32,328 nucleotides of DNA from Microbacteriaceae bacterium (lineage in GTDB: Bacteria; Actinomycetota; Actinomycetes; Actinomycetales; Microbacteriaceae): positions 1 to 32,328 of the forward strand of contig JAKVJE010000011.1 of NCBI GenBank assembly GCA_022487185.1, given 5' to 3'. The position numbers and the translations under genes were made by a program. The notes beneath the pieces were generated by a model. It was not told where the DNA came from. It saw only the letters and a list, made by a program, of their open reading frames with translations, and made no database searches. The first letter of the stretch is position 1, and the number at the start of each line of letters is the position of its first letter. Below, piece by piece: positions 1 through 10,501 of this stretch.

Positions 1-362
1 GCACGGTTGATCTCATCCGCCAAAAACAGATTGGTGAACACCGGGCCGGGGCGAAAGCGGAATTCTTCCGAGGCCCGATGAAAGATCACCGCCCCCGTGA
101 TATCCGCCGGCAGGAGGTCGGCGGTGAACTGCACACGGGTCTGAGAGCCTCCGAACAAGTCCGCAAGCGATCGGGCCAGGAGGGTCTTCCCAGTTCCGGG
201 GACATCCTCCAAGAGGAGGTGCCCGCCCGAGAGGAGTGCGGTCAGCGCGAGCCGAATCACACGGCCCTTTCCGAGCAGCACACCCTCCAGGGCGGCAATC
301 AGGCCGGCGCACACGTCTCGGAAGTCGGCGGCCTCCGCATCGGACAGAACCGTCTCATCCAT
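1..362 (-). CDS. MoxR-family AAA+ ATPase, N-terminal part (truncated by window edge)
   Basis: Minus-strand translation from ATG (rc of cat 360-362): MDETVLSDAEAADFRDVCAGLIAALEGVLLGKGRVIRLALTALLSGGHLLLEDVPGTGKTLLARSLADLFGG...RVQFTADLLPADITGAVIFHR...FRFRPGPVFTNLFLADEINRA: Walker A (GTGKT), Walker B (LADEINRA) and the MoxR signature QFTADLLPADITG. Not in the supplied track because it is open at the window edge. Confidence 0.93.
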   Translation of the reverse strand, partial: MDETVLSDAEAADFRDVCAGLIAALEGVLLGKGRVIRLALTALLSGGHLLLEDVPGTGKTLLARSLADLFGGSQTRVQFTADLLPADITGAVIFHRASEEFRFRPGPVFTNLFLADEINR

Positions 363-422
363 CCCACACCTCATCTCCGCTGTTCCAGGCGCACCGGCCG
401 TCCCCGCGATCTCCGCTCGTCA

Positions 423-3400
423 TCACAGTTCGCACACGATCTCCGCCAGTACCCCGACGCCGACAAGACCCCGCACCTGGACGACAATCCTCCCGCCGAG
501 CCCCTCTGGGACCCCCTCCAGCACGATCGCGCCGGCAGATGAGAGACGACCAGACCCGGCGGCCCCGGCAGCTCCGGCCCAGGTGATTTGCACCATCCCG
601 GGTCCGGCATCGGTGGTGCCCACAAAGTCCGGGCGGGGGACCTCGGCCGGGACCACCGTGGGGGCGTACGGCAGGGAATCGCTGTCGGGGACCGCCTCCA
701 CCGTGCCGCATTGCCCCAGGAGGCACAACCGGAACCGAGCCCGTTGAGTGCCGCGTGTCGGAGCCTCCACGAGGGTCGCTTCCATCCCATCGGGGACGCC
801 CCTCGGGGAGACGATGATCTCGCCATCACGCCTCCCGATCGCGTAGCGCAACTGGTCGGGGAGCTCCAGCGACATGACGCGCACCGTGCGCGGAACCCCC
901 AGATATGCATCTGGGTTGAGCCCCGCACCCTCCACCCGGGCGCAGATCGACAGGGCGACCTCCCGGTTCACCGGGATTTCGACGCTCACTTCGGCGGGGG
1001 CCGTTTTCTGGGGGCGGCAACTCCCATCCGCGGCGGCCCCGACCAGGCCCGAAACCCCCTCCCCCAGCCGGTCGGCCCCTTCCACCGTGAGCCGAACCCG
1101 GACGCGACCGGGAGAGACGATCTCCGGTTCGCCGAGTAGGACGGCATTCGGGATGGGGATCCCCCGTGCTTCCACAGTGGTGACGCCCGGGGAGGTGTCG
1201 GGCATCTCAGCGGCCGGCAGTGGCACGACATCCGAGAGCGCCGACACCGCCACCCGACGGGTCCCGCTGACCGGGATCTCAGAGGTCGCCTCCCCACCCG
1301 CTCCCGCCGCAACACGTTGCCCGTCCACGAGGAACGCCGTCGTCGAGGCATCTCCACGGATCCTGAGCACTGCCCAGCCCGGACGCTCCGGGTGGGGTGC
1401 AGTCTGGACATCGGGGGCCGCCGGGGGAGAATATGACATCACCTCCAGCTCCGTCTCCTGGAGAGATCGCCCAAGGGAGCTCACCGCCCGGACCAGGAGA
1501 CGCTCCCGTCGATTCGGAGACAGCTCGATCCGGCACAGCGTGACCCCGGGCCCTGCGGCGCAGCGCAGACGCTCACGCCCGCCCACCGAGAGTTCATACG
1601 CCGTCGTCGGCGGATCGTCTGCATCTCCGGCGACGAGGGCCACCGTCACCGAGGTCGCATCCACCCGCTGCAGTCGGGCAACGGGTGCCGCGGGCCTGGC
1701 CCGGTACTGGACCAGAAGGATCCCGGTCCCCCGATTGCCCTGCGCATCCACGAGGGTATAGAACCCCCGGATGAGCCCGGCCGGCGTCCCCGACGGAACC
1801 GAGATACGCACCCGGCCGCCCGACTGCGCCACCCCCACCCGCACGCCTGAGAACTGCACCGAGCCTGGGGGAACCGACACCGGACGGTACGGGGAGACTC
1901 CCCGGTTTGCCTCCAGGAGCTCCCCCTCCCCGGTTCCCGTCCCATCCTCCCGCTGGCCGATCGGTATCACCACAGTCTCCGCCTGAAGAACCAGAGACGG
2001 TACGGTGCCCACCCGAACCGAGAAGATTGCCTCCGAGTCACGGTCCCGTGCAGGTCGGTCAATCCAGGCGGAGACGCGGACGACACTCCCCTGGCGGGCA
2101 TATTCAGCGACGGAGATCCGAGCAGTGCTCCCCGAACAGGAGATGCGCACCGCCTCACTCCCGGGATCACATCCAATCGAGAGGTCGCCGTCCCACCCCC
2201 GCCGCTCCAGGACTCCCTCCAGACGGACCTCCCGGGATGCGCCCGGATCGACGACGGCGATCTGTGCACTCAGCAGAACCGGGGATGGGTCCCGAAGGAG
2301 AATCCGGAACGAGAGGAGGAGGACGGCCCTGGATGGGTTCCCCCGCCACCGGGCCTCGACCACACAGGCGTCCGTGGACGCGCTCCCGGAGCCCGTTTCG
2401 TACCGGAGCCTCGTCCCCTCCGCTACGCAGCTGGCACCTTCCCGCCGGCCGAGCGGTCTGGCCGAGAGAACCTCCAGCGGCTCTCCCAGCCCCAGCAGCA
2501 CCTCCTCGGCGAGCTCCACACGGATGGTCTCCCCCTCCCGCACCGAATAGGTCCGCTGCGGATCCCGCAGTTCGGGCAGCACCGCCGATCGAGCCGGAAC
2601 GAACAACACGCCGAACGACACCGCCGGCCGCTCTCCAGAGGCAGGAGGGGGAGCAGCCACCCGGAACACCACGGGAACCGGATGGTCCCGCAGCGTCCCC
2701 CGTACCACCGGCCCCTGAGCCCGGACACCCTCCCCGGACACCGGGGCGATCGACAGCTCTTCGGGGACGGCCCAGAGCACCCCGTCCGACAGCACATTCA
2801 CCGCAAAACGATCACCCCGGAGCTGGCCCGCGCGCAGATGCAGATCCGGTATCACCGGATGCGGAGGAGTCCCCGAGGGAGAGACCAGGAGGTGGATGCG
2901 GGCCCGCGCAGTCGCACCTGAGGGGGACTCAACTTCATACTCGTAGAGAAACCGCCCAGGAGAGGTCGGAGTGAAGGTGACTCTCCCGCCCTCCTGCTGT
3001 CGGGCCTCCGGCCCTCGACGTCTCCCGTCGAGCCCACGGATCTGATCGACCTTCCGAAGGCTCAGGGTCCCCTCACCGGCAGCCACGTCGTTCCCGAGCA
3101 GGTCGGCGGTCACTGCACGACCGGCATCGGTCTCGACCAGATCGGTGAACGCGATCGGGGCGATGGCCTCTCCCAACACCACAACCCGCACCGGGACAGA
3201 GGCGACACCGCCCCGTCCGTCGGAGACCTGCACGGTGGCGACGATCACGCCGGGCGCGCCAGCACTCACCACACGCACCGCCCCATCGAGCCCCAGCTGC
3301 ACAGCACCGGGCCCACGCTGGTCCAGAATCCGCTCAAACCGGAGCCGATCCCCCTCCGGGTCCTCGGCCTGCCCCGGCGGGGGAATATCGACGGCCCCGC

Positions 3401-6098
3401 CGCTGGGGACCCGTGCCACGATCTCACGCGGGGTCGGCGGGCTGTTGGAGGCGTCGGCGGGCAGCACCCGGACAAGCACCGTCCCCACATCCCCCTGCTC
3501 CGGCCTCCCCTCCACCGCCATTCGATAATCAACACGGAACACCCCGGGCTCAGAGCCGGCCAGATATCGCAGACCGGTTGCGGTGGGGAAGGCGACCGTG
3601 CCGCCATTCTCCGTTCGCCAGCTGGGGTCCATTCGGGCGAACCCGCCCCCGGAGACCAGGTCATTTTCCAGTGCCGGAATATCGGCCAGTTCCCCGGCCC
3701 GGACGGTGACGAAATCGGGCGCGGCCACTGCCTCGAGCGGGTCTCGGATACCTCCAAGGGAGGCCACGATCACCCCCTCCAGAACGCGCACCCCGTCCGA
3801 GACCGTGTAGTGCACCGTGCCCAGCAGCACAGGCTCCTCGTTCGGGGAGTCCCCCATCACCCGGATCCCAGCACCTGAGACTGCCTGCGCCTCGAGCCAC
3901 CCCTGCCCCGGTTCCATCCGAACTTCGAGCTCCTCCGCGACGAAGAGGTTGGGACCCATTCGGGACTGAAGTGCACGGAGCGGATCGACGACCACCTCCC
4001 GATCCCGGGGGACCAGTGCCAGCAGCGGGGAAACCAGCATCCGGGAGTCCGCCGCCCGGATTGCGATCAGCCTGACCCGCCCGGAGACGGTGCGCGAGCC
4101 GGACCGGATCTGCCAGAGGACGGTAGAGCTCCCCTCGGCAGCAGCCTCGGCGAAAAAGCCGAGAGCACCCGCCCCCGCTTCGACCCGGATGCTCCCGAGA
4201 TCCTGCGGCACGGTCTGTATGGCCGACAGAACCGGAATCTCGTCTGGACGCAGGCGCAGCCCGCGAACCGACCCTTCAAGGGACACCCATGTGCGGCGGT
4301 TTGCCGGAACCGTCCGGACGGCGTCGGTCCCGACAAGCTCCGGGTTCTCCCGCACCTCGACTGTCCAGGTCCTGGGCTCCGATACCTGTCCACCGGGATC
4401 CCGCACGGTGAACGTCACCGACGCCGGCCCCTCAGCCCCTTCCCTCGCTCGGACACGGATCTGCTCGCCGCTGGCAACCGCCGAAATCGGCCCCTCGGCC
4501 CTGACCCGGTCCACCATCAATGTGTCCGCCTCCGGATCGGCCCAGCCGAGGAGCCCATTCACCGTCGCGGTGCCACCGGGGGCCAGCTGGAGCACATCCG
4601 GCTCCACCCCTCCGGGAACCCGCCATTCGGGAGCCGTGTTCGGCGCACCCGAAGGCAGGACCGTCACCTCCGCGGAGGCCTCGACCGAGCATCCCCCGAT
4701 ATCGGAGACATGGAAGACGAGGGTCGAAGTGCCGCGCTGTGCCCCCGCCCGGAGGAGGAGTCCCCCACCGTCCGAATCGGCTTCGACCCGCCCCAAATCC
4801 GGCCCAGCCCACCGTGGAGCGGGAGACTCCTGCACGACAAGCGCATCCCCCCGATTCGGATCCGTCGCCCCAGCGAGCACCGCCAGCACCCCGGTCTGGC
4901 CAGCCCGGATGCCAAACCGGTTCCTCGTCGCCTCTGGCAGGGTCGGGCACTCGTTCCCCGAGGCCTCCCGAGGCCGAGAGTCGCTGCCGAGGCCCTGCCC
5001 CTCGCGAGATGGATGCCAGCGCGTGCTGCCCGCGATCAGGGACCATCGAGCCGGGGAAATATTTCTCCAGATCAGCCCCGCCCGGGCATCCCACAACACC
5101 AGTTCCTCCCCGGCATGGACGAAGACCGGGCGCAGCCCCGTCGCCTCCGGGACGCGGAGCTCTCGAAGCCTCCCGCACGAGCTGACCCAGAGACGGGTCC
5201 CCCTGGTCCACGCCAGATGCGTGCATCCCCTGGCCCGAATCGGTGTTGCGGGGGTTCCGGCACTCGGACCGGGCTGCCGGGACACCTTCCCGTCGACGAT
5301 TCGCAGCCCGCCCCCGGGAATGCCGATCACCAACACGTCCGACTGATCATTGGGTTCAGGCAACACCCCTCCCGAGGGGACGGTCACCCTCCTGGAGCCC
5401 GGAAGATAGACACGGCCGCGCTCTCCTGGAGACCCCAGCAGCACCACCCATCGCTCTCCGATCACCGTCAGTGCAGCCTCCGTGCCGGCGGGACGAGGCA
5501 CCTCCCCGACCCGCTGGAGCGCGGGGCGTCGCGCGCCGGTTCCCCGGTAGACCACGCCCCGATCGGAGAGCGCCCAGACGGTCCCCGAGGAGGTCATCGC
5601 GGCTGCCACCGCGCGCCCGCCGGGGATCGGGACTTCGGTCGCCGTTCCCCGGGCTGCCTCCTGCAGCGTGCCGACCGCCATCCGTCCCGTCGCCGAGTTC
5701 AGCAACACCACAGAACGCCCGGCGGCCTGGATCCGATCGGCCCCGAGCGGGATGCGGACCGGGCTGGGGCGCTCGGCCCCATCCAGCCGGAGCAGCGTGC
5801 CCTGTTCGCTCTGAGCCAGTGCCACGCCGCCGCCTTGGATCACTCGGATCGGGGTAAACTCCGGACCCTGGATCCGGACATCGGAGAGGCCCCAAACTGC
5901 AGTGTTCACCGCTCCCGTCGCCGACCCGCGTTCGCTGATCCCCCAGAGAGCCGGATCGGCGGGGTCCGACTGCTCTTTGACACCGGCCCCCAGTACGAAG
6001 CAGGCCCAGATCAGAGCCGCCACCGAAAGTACCGCCACCATCGTCACCGCGGCCCGGCGCCCGGCCACCCGGGAGAGAGCCCCACCGTTCCGGGTCAC
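423..6098 (-). CDS. Giant membrane-anchored protein with tandem Ig-like/cadherin-like/Fn3-like domains (1891 aa)
   Basis: Single uninterrupted ORF. N-terminal hydrophobic helix (VTMVAVLSVAALIWACFVLGAGV), propeller-like N-terminal part, then repeated Ig-like motifs such as 'ADPEADTLMVDRV...VTFTVRDPGG' and 'VSDGRGGVASVPVRV'. Lies between a kinase and MoxR. Confidence 0.88.
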   Translation of the reverse strand: MTRNGGALSRVAGRRAAVTMVAVLSVAALIWACFVLGAGVKEQSDPADPALWGISERGSATGAVNTAVWGLSDVRIQGPEFTPIRVIQGGGVALAQSEQGTLLRLDGAERPSPVRIPLGADRIQAAGRSVVLLNSATGRMAVGTLQEAARGTATEVPIPGGRAVAAAMTSSGTVWALSDRGVVYRGTGARRPALQRVGEVPRPAGTEAALTVIGERWVVLLGSPGERGRVYLPGSRRVTVPSGGVLPEPNDQSDVLVIGIPGGGLRIVDGKVSRQPGPSAGTPATPIRARGCTHLAWTRGTRLWVSSCGRLRELRVPEATGLRPVFVHAGEELVLWDARAGLIWRNISPARWSLIAGSTRWHPSREGQGLGSDSRPREASGNECPTLPEATRNRFGIRAGQTGVLAVLAGATDPNRGDALVVQESPAPRWAGPDLGRVEADSDGGGLLLRAGAQRGTSTLVFHVSDIGGCSVEASAEVTVLPSGAPNTAPEWRVPGGVEPDVLQLAPGGTATVNGLLGWADPEADTLMVDRVRAEGPISAVASGEQIRVRAREGAEGPASVTFTVRDPGGQVSEPRTWTVEVRENPELVGTDAVRTVPANRRTWVSLEGSVRGLRLRPDEIPVLSAIQTVPQDLGSIRVEAGAGALGFFAEAAAEGSSTVLWQIRSGSRTVSGRVRLIAIRAADSRMLVSPLLALVPRDREVVVDPLRALQSRMGPNLFVAEELEVRMEPGQGWLEAQAVSGAGIRVMGDSPNEEPVLLGTVHYTVSDGVRVLEGVIVASLGGIRDPLEAVAAPDFVTVRAGELADIPALENDLVSGGGFARMDPSWRTENGGTVAFPTATGLRYLAGSEPGVFRVDYRMAVEGRPEQGDVGTVLVRVLPADASNSPPTPREIVARVPSGGAVDIPPPGQAEDPEGDRLRFERILDQRGPGAVQLGLDGAVRVVSAGAPGVIVATVQVSDGRGGVASVPVRVVVLGEAIAPIAFTDLVETDAGRAVTADLLGNDVAAGEGTLSLRKVDQIRGLDGRRRGPEARQQEGGRVTFTPTSPGRFLYEYEVESPSGATARARIHLLVSPSGTPPHPVIPDLHLRAGQLRGDRFAVNVLSDGVLWAVPEELSIAPVSGEGVRAQGPVVRGTLRDHPVPVVFRVAAPPPASGERPAVSFGVLFVPARSAVLPELRDPQRTYSVREGETIRVELAEEVLLGLGEPLEVLSARPLGRREGASCVAEGTRLRYETGSGSASTDACVVEARWRGNPSRAVLLLSFRILLRDPSPVLLSAQIAVVDPGASREVRLEGVLERRGWDGDLSIGCDPGSEAVRISCSGSTARISVAEYARQGSVVRVSAWIDRPARDRDSEAIFSVRVGTVPSLVLQAETVVIPIGQREDGTGTGEGELLEANRGVSPYRPVSVPPGSVQFSGVRVGVAQSGGRVRISVPSGTPAGLIRGFYTLVDAQGNRGTGILLVQYRARPAAPVARLQRVDATSVTVALVAGDADDPPTTAYELSVGGRERLRCAAGPGVTLCRIELSPNRRERLLVRAVSSLGRSLQETELEVMSYSPPAAPDVQTAPHPERPGWAVLRIRGDASTTAFLVDGQRVAAGAGGEATSEIPVSGTRRVAVSALSDVVPLPAAEMPDTSPGVTTVEARGIPIPNAVLLGEPEIVSPGRVRVRLTVEGADRLGEGVSGLVGAAADGSCRPQKTAPAEVSVEIPVNREVALSICARVEGAGLNPDAYLGVPRTVRVMSLELPDQLRYAIGRRDGEIIVSPRGVPDGMEATLVEAPTRGTQRARFRLCLLGQCGTVEAVPDSDSLPYAPTVVPAEVPRPDFVGTTDAGPGMVQITWAGAAGAAGSGRLSSAGAIVLEGVPEGLGGRIVVQVRGLVGVGVLAEIVCEL

Positions 6099-6883
6099 GA
6101 GGACCGCCTCCGCTCGGATCGGGAGGCCGACCGTGCCGCCCAGCTCTTCAGATCAGAGACCAGTGCCCCAGCGTCTGGATACCGCTCCCCCGCGTTCCGC
6201 CGGGTGGCGCGCACGAGGATATCCCGGAGCCCATCGGGAAGCTCCCGAGGCCGGATCCTTCCCCTGCTCCCGGACAGGAGGACCTCCAGGATGCGCCCCA
6301 GAGACCAGACATCGGCGGCCGGAGACCCACAGCTCACTCCGGAACGCACCTCCGGCGCCGTCCACCGCCCCGAAACCCCAACCGGGGCATCAGCAAGCCC
6401 GCTGAGCCGCACCGCCAGCCCGAAATCCCCCAGTCTCGGTGCACCCTCTCCGGTGAGGAACACATTGCCCGGCTTCAGGTCTCGGTGCACCGCGCCAAGC
6501 CGATGAAGCTCGGCGACGGCACCGGCCACGGGAATGACCAGGGCAACCGCCCTCACTGCCTCAAACGGTTCCGGGGTGACCCGGAGTCGCCCGGGGCAGT
6601 ACTCCATGGCCAGGTACGGCCGCCCCCCGTCGCAGATCCCGACCTCATACAGCGACACCACGGGGACGCCCCCGCCCAGAGCGGCCAGCAGATCGGCCTC
6701 CGAGCGGAAGGCGGCAAAACCATCCGGAGTCAGGGCCTCCGAGCGGAGGACCTTGACCGCAACCTGCCTGAGCGGCAGATCCTGCTCACACAGGAAGACG
6801 TCGGCGAAGCCCCCGGCGCCCAGCGGACGGATGCAGGAAAAGCCGTCGAGCCGCGGGGGCGCACCGGGGATGCGGTGGGGCAT
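6095..6883 (-). CDS. Serine/threonine protein kinase (262 aa, kinase domain only)
   Basis: GAGGFADVFLCE (P-loop), VAVKVL, HRDLKPGNVFL, DFGLAV, TAPEV, DVWSLGRIL. ATGA overlap with the downstream giant ORF. SD-like aggGAGGtcccc before the ATG. Confidence 0.93.
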   Translation of the reverse strand: MPHRIPGAPPRLDGFSCIRPLGAGGFADVFLCEQDLPLRQVAVKVLRSEALTPDGFAAFRSEADLLAALGGGVPVVSLYEVGICDGGRPYLAMEYCPGRLRVTPEPFEAVRAVALVIPVAGAVAELHRLGAVHRDLKPGNVFLTGEGAPRLGDFGLAVRLSGLADAPVGVSGRWTAPEVRSGVSCGSPAADVWSLGRILEVLLSGSRGRIRPRELPDGLRDILVRATRRNAGERYPDAGALVSDLKSWAARSASRSERRRSS

Positions 6884-6973
6884 GGGGACCTCCCTGGGAT
6901 GGGAGGGACAGCGTATCGAGGGGCGGCACCGGCCACCGGGTTCTCCACAGCCCCCGGCGCTGGCCGGAGCCCG

Positions 6974-9598
6974 CTATTCCGCGCTGATGGCCGAGAGCAC
7001 CGGCATCCGCGCGGCACGCACCGCCGGGATGACCGCGGCAAGCACCCCGACAAGTGCCGAGAGCACCACAAACCAGAGCAGCTGCCCCCAGGGGATCGCC
7101 AGCGTGCTGAGTCCAGAGGAGGACAGCACCGACGGGAGCGCCGAAGCGACCCCCACCCCGATCCCGAGCCCCGCGAGGGCGCCGAGCACCGCGATGATCA
7201 CCGACTCGATCACGATCGTCCCGGCCAGCTGCAATCGTCCGAGCCCAACCGCGCGCATGAGCCCGATCTCCTGGGTGCGCTCGATGATAGAGAGGGCCAA
7301 GGTGTTGACGATTCCCAGCACCGCGATGACGATCGACATGGCCAGCAGGGCATAGAGGATGTTCAGGATGCTCTGCACCTGCTGTGCGCGCTCCGAGACG
7401 AATTGCTTCTGGTCGAGCACGCTGAGCACATAGAACGGTTTGGCCTCCGAAACCAGCTGCCGCCGCAGCTCGGCACGGGGCACCCCGGCCCGCGCGGTGA
7501 TGAGCACCGAGTTTGCCAGCCTCGACTGCGATGCCGGAAGCAGCGCATCAAAGGTCTCAGTGGAAATCGTCACGGGGACACCGAGGAACGACGAGTCATC
7601 GACAATGGCCCCGATGCGGACCCGACGTTCAATTTGCCCGTGCTGAGAGGTCAGCCGAAGCGTATCGCCGACCTTCCAGGAGTGGTCTTTCGCCGCCGTC
7701 TTCTGCACCACGGCCTCGCCCTGGTCATACGTGGACAGATCGCCATGAAGAGTGGGCATCCGGAGGGATTTCGCGAACGTTCCCCGGGTCACCGAAGCCA
7801 CCTGTACCGAGACTCCGTCGGCCTGGATGAGGCTGCCCGCACTGTAGCTCAGCACATCGGTGCGGGCCACGTCCGAGAGCTGTTCCACCTGCTGCTGGAA
7901 ACCGTCGGGAAGCCGGTACGTCGCCGACTGCACGATGAAGTCCGAGCGCAACGACTGGTCGACAATCGAGGAAACTGAGGCGGTCGTCGAACCCGCCAGC
8001 ACCGCCGCGGCACCAACCAGGGCCATCCCGATCATCAGGGCGCTCGCAGTCGAGGCGCTGCGCCGTGGGTTCCTCATCACATTGCCCTGGGCGATCGCCC
8101 CGAGCGGGCGCAGGAGGACACGGAATGGCCAGCCCAGAACGGTGGTCAGCGCACGAACTGCGAGCGGCAGAGCCAGCAGGGCGCCAAGGAGCACCGCCGC
8201 CGCCCCGAGGCCGAGCCACCAGCCAGCCCCATTCCCCTGGATGGCGGCGATGACGACAGCGGCACCCCCCAACAGGAGCAGTGCGACCCCAGCGGTCCCC
8301 CGTACCGTGAGGGGACGTTCAGGGCCAGACTGCTGCTGCATCGCGGCCACCGGCGGCACCTGCGCGGCCACGCGCGCGGGAGCCAGGGAGGCCAGCACGG
8401 TCACCAAGACCCCGGTGATCAACGCGATCAGGACCGTCTGAGGAGTGACCGGCGCCTGGAAGCGCAGCTCTGACCCCATCGCGGCGAGCACCGCCCGGAT
8501 CGCCGCGACCAGCCCGACACCGCCAGCGAGGCCGAGCAGGGATCCGATGAATCCCACGATCACCGACTGGAGAACCACTGAGAAGAAGACCTGCGCCGGG
8601 GAAGCCCCGATAGCACGGAGAACTGCAAACTCCCGGATGCGCTGCCGCACCGTCTGCGTGAACGTGTTCGCGATGATGAAGCCCCCCACGAAGAGGGCCA
8701 GAAGCGCGAACACCAGCAAAAAGGTGCTCACGAAACCGAGTGCCTGCTGGATCGACTCATTCGTCTCGGCCCGCATCTTCGCAGCGGTGCTGACGACGAC
8801 TCCACCGGAGACACCCGACACCCGGGACGCCGTGTAGCTGGCCTCAGCACCCGAGGTTCCCCGCACCGAGCCGGAGACCGCGAGCGCGGTGGCAACCCGT
8901 TTCGCCAGCGCTGCGTCGCTCTCGCCCCCTGACCCGTACACCATGAGGTTCGAGGTGGTCCCGTCCGAGTTGAAGGCCGACATCGCCAAGGACTTTGAGA
9001 TCCCGACCATGAGGACCCCAGATTCGGTGGACGCGTACCGGACCTTCCCGACCACCGTGACCGGGAGCACCGAGTCACCGACGATCACCTTCGTATGGTC
9101 ACCGATCGACAGCCCGGAGCGTTTGAGGGCTGGGGCCGTCAGCGCGATTTCCGAATCCGTTCGCGGGGCGTGCCCGTCGAGGACACGCAGCGCCTGCCGC
9201 GGCTCCGCGGAATCCATCCCCAGGAAGAGGGTGCTCGATCCCCCTTGCGCTACGGCCGTGCCGTTCTTTCCCACCAGGACACCGGTGCCCTGCATCGCCG
9301 GAGCCACATACGTGACACCGCGGATGCGTGAGACACGGTCCTCCAGGGAGAGGGGAACATTGCGGTGCCCGCTCAGGGAACTCGACAGCGATGTCCCGTC
9401 CGGAGTGGCCGTCTTGGCGCCTCGCACATAGACGTTGGCCACGTAGCCGGAATCCGTCAGCTGGGTGACGGTGCCCGAGAGGCTTGTCCGGAGGGCGAAT
9501 ACCCCGGTGATGAATGCGACCCCGAGGACGACGGCCAGCACCGAGAGGAGGAATCGCACCGGATGCTGAAGGATGCCCCGATACGTCGTCTTGAACAT
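6974..9598 (-). CDS. ABC transporter permease, FtsX/MacB-type (874 aa)
   Basis: Two FtsX-like regions, multiple TM segments, ends in ...IPAVRAARMPVLSAISAE; adjacent to a MacB/LolD-type ATPase. Confidence 0.92.
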   Translation of the reverse strand: MFKTTYRGILQHPVRFLLSVLAVVLGVAFITGVFALRTSLSGTVTQLTDSGYVANVYVRGAKTATPDGTSLSSSLSGHRNVPLSLEDRVSRIRGVTYVAPAMQGTGVLVGKNGTAVAQGGSSTLFLGMDSAEPRQALRVLDGHAPRTDSEIALTAPALKRSGLSIGDHTKVIVGDSVLPVTVVGKVRYASTESGVLMVGISKSLAMSAFNSDGTTSNLMVYGSGGESDAALAKRVATALAVSGSVRGTSGAEASYTASRVSGVSGGVVVSTAAKMRAETNESIQQALGFVSTFLLVFALLALFVGGFIIANTFTQTVRQRIREFAVLRAIGASPAQVFFSVVLQSVIVGFIGSLLGLAGGVGLVAAIRAVLAAMGSELRFQAPVTPQTVLIALITGVLVTVLASLAPARVAAQVPPVAAMQQQSGPERPLTVRGTAGVALLLLGGAAVVIAAIQGNGAGWWLGLGAAAVLLGALLALPLAVRALTTVLGWPFRVLLRPLGAIAQGNVMRNPRRSASTASALMIGMALVGAAAVLAGSTTASVSSIVDQSLRSDFIVQSATYRLPDGFQQQVEQLSDVARTDVLSYSAGSLIQADGVSVQVASVTRGTFAKSLRMPTLHGDLSTYDQGEAVVQKTAAKDHSWKVGDTLRLTSQHGQIERRVRIGAIVDDSSFLGVPVTISTETFDALLPASQSRLANSVLITARAGVPRAELRRQLVSEAKPFYVLSVLDQKQFVSERAQQVQSILNILYALLAMSIVIAVLGIVNTLALSIIERTQEIGLMRAVGLGRLQLAGTIVIESVIIAVLGALAGLGIGVGVASALPSVLSSSGLSTLAIPWGQLLWFVVLSALVGVLAAVIPAVRAARMPVLSAISAE

Positions 9599-9601
9599 GC
9601 G

Positions 9602-10375
9602 CTACTCCGCCCGGGCCGCAGCCACCGGAGAGTGACGCCGCAGCGCATCGAGAATGCCGTCCTCTGTGGGATGCACCAGATCCTCAACGATCTGCCCATC
9701 CGCGAGAAGCAGCACGCGGTCGGCATAGGCGGCAGTGGAGGGATCGTGGGTCACCATGATCACCGACTGCCGGAACTCATCCACACACGTGCGGAGGAAC
9801 CCGAGTACCTGCTGGGAGGAGACCGAGTCCAGATTGCCGGTCGGTTCATCGGCGAATACGACGGCCGGACGGCTCACGAGCGCACGAGCGCAGGCGACAC
9901 GCTGCTGCTGCCCGCCCGAGAGCTGGGACGGGCGGTGTTTGAGACGGCCCGCCAGCCCCACCACGCCGATAATGCGGTCGAGCCATTCCCGGTCGACCTT
10001 CTGCCGGGCAATGGTCAGCGGCAGGAGGATGTTCTCAAGCGCATTGAGCGTGGGGATCAGGTTGAAGGACTGGAAGATGAATCCCAGCCGAGAGCGCCGG
10101 AGACGGGTGAGCTGCCGTTCTGACATGCTGCTGGTTACTTCGCCATCGACCGTCACGGTGCCGGCCGTCACCCGGTCCAGACCCGCCATGCAGTGCATCA
10201 AAGTGGACTTACCCGACCCCGATGGCCCCATGATGGCCGTCAGGCGACCCCGTTCGAAGGTGACATCCACTCCCCTGAGCGCATGCACGAGGGTGTCGCC
10301 TTTACCGTAGGTTTTCACCAGCCCAGTTGCCTGAGCAATCGGCTCGGCCACCGCAGTCTCAGCCTCAGTCTCCAT
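9602..10375 (-). CDS. ABC transporter ATP-binding protein (LolD/MacB-type)
   Basis: GPSGSGKST Walker [16 protein letters not shown] signature, [12 protein letters not shown] Walker B. The supplied ORF extends to 11398, but the ATG at 10375 ([24 protein letters not shown]) is preceded by aggaggttcctgc. Confidence 0.93.
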   Translation of the reverse strand: METEAETAVAEPIAQATGLVKTYGKGDTLVHALRGVDVTFERGRLTAIMGPSGSGKSTLMHCMAGLDRVTAGTVTVDGEVTSSMSERQLTRLRRSRLGFIFQSFNLIPTLNALENILLPLTIARQKVDREWLDRIIGVVGLAGRLKHRPSQLSGGQQQRVACARALVSRPAVVFADEPTGNLDSVSSQQVLGFLRTCVDEFRQSVIMVTHDPSTAAYADRVLLLADGQIVEDLVHPTEDGILDALRRHSPVAAARAE

Positions 10376-10501
10376 GCAGGAACCTCCTGGCTCGTCTCCA
10401 CGTCTCGTACGGGGGGAGCCTAGCCGATGGGAGGTCTCCAAGGCTGAGGATCCGCCGCATCCCAGGGGCCCGCGGTGTCCCGATCGCCCTACTCTGGGGG
10501 C

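Noticed and set aside
4710-6506. 598-aa plus-strand ORF antisense to the giant Ig-like gene and kinase
   Set aside because: Arg/Pro-rich low-complexity translation typical of GC-rich antisense frames; the opposite strand has recognisable domains.
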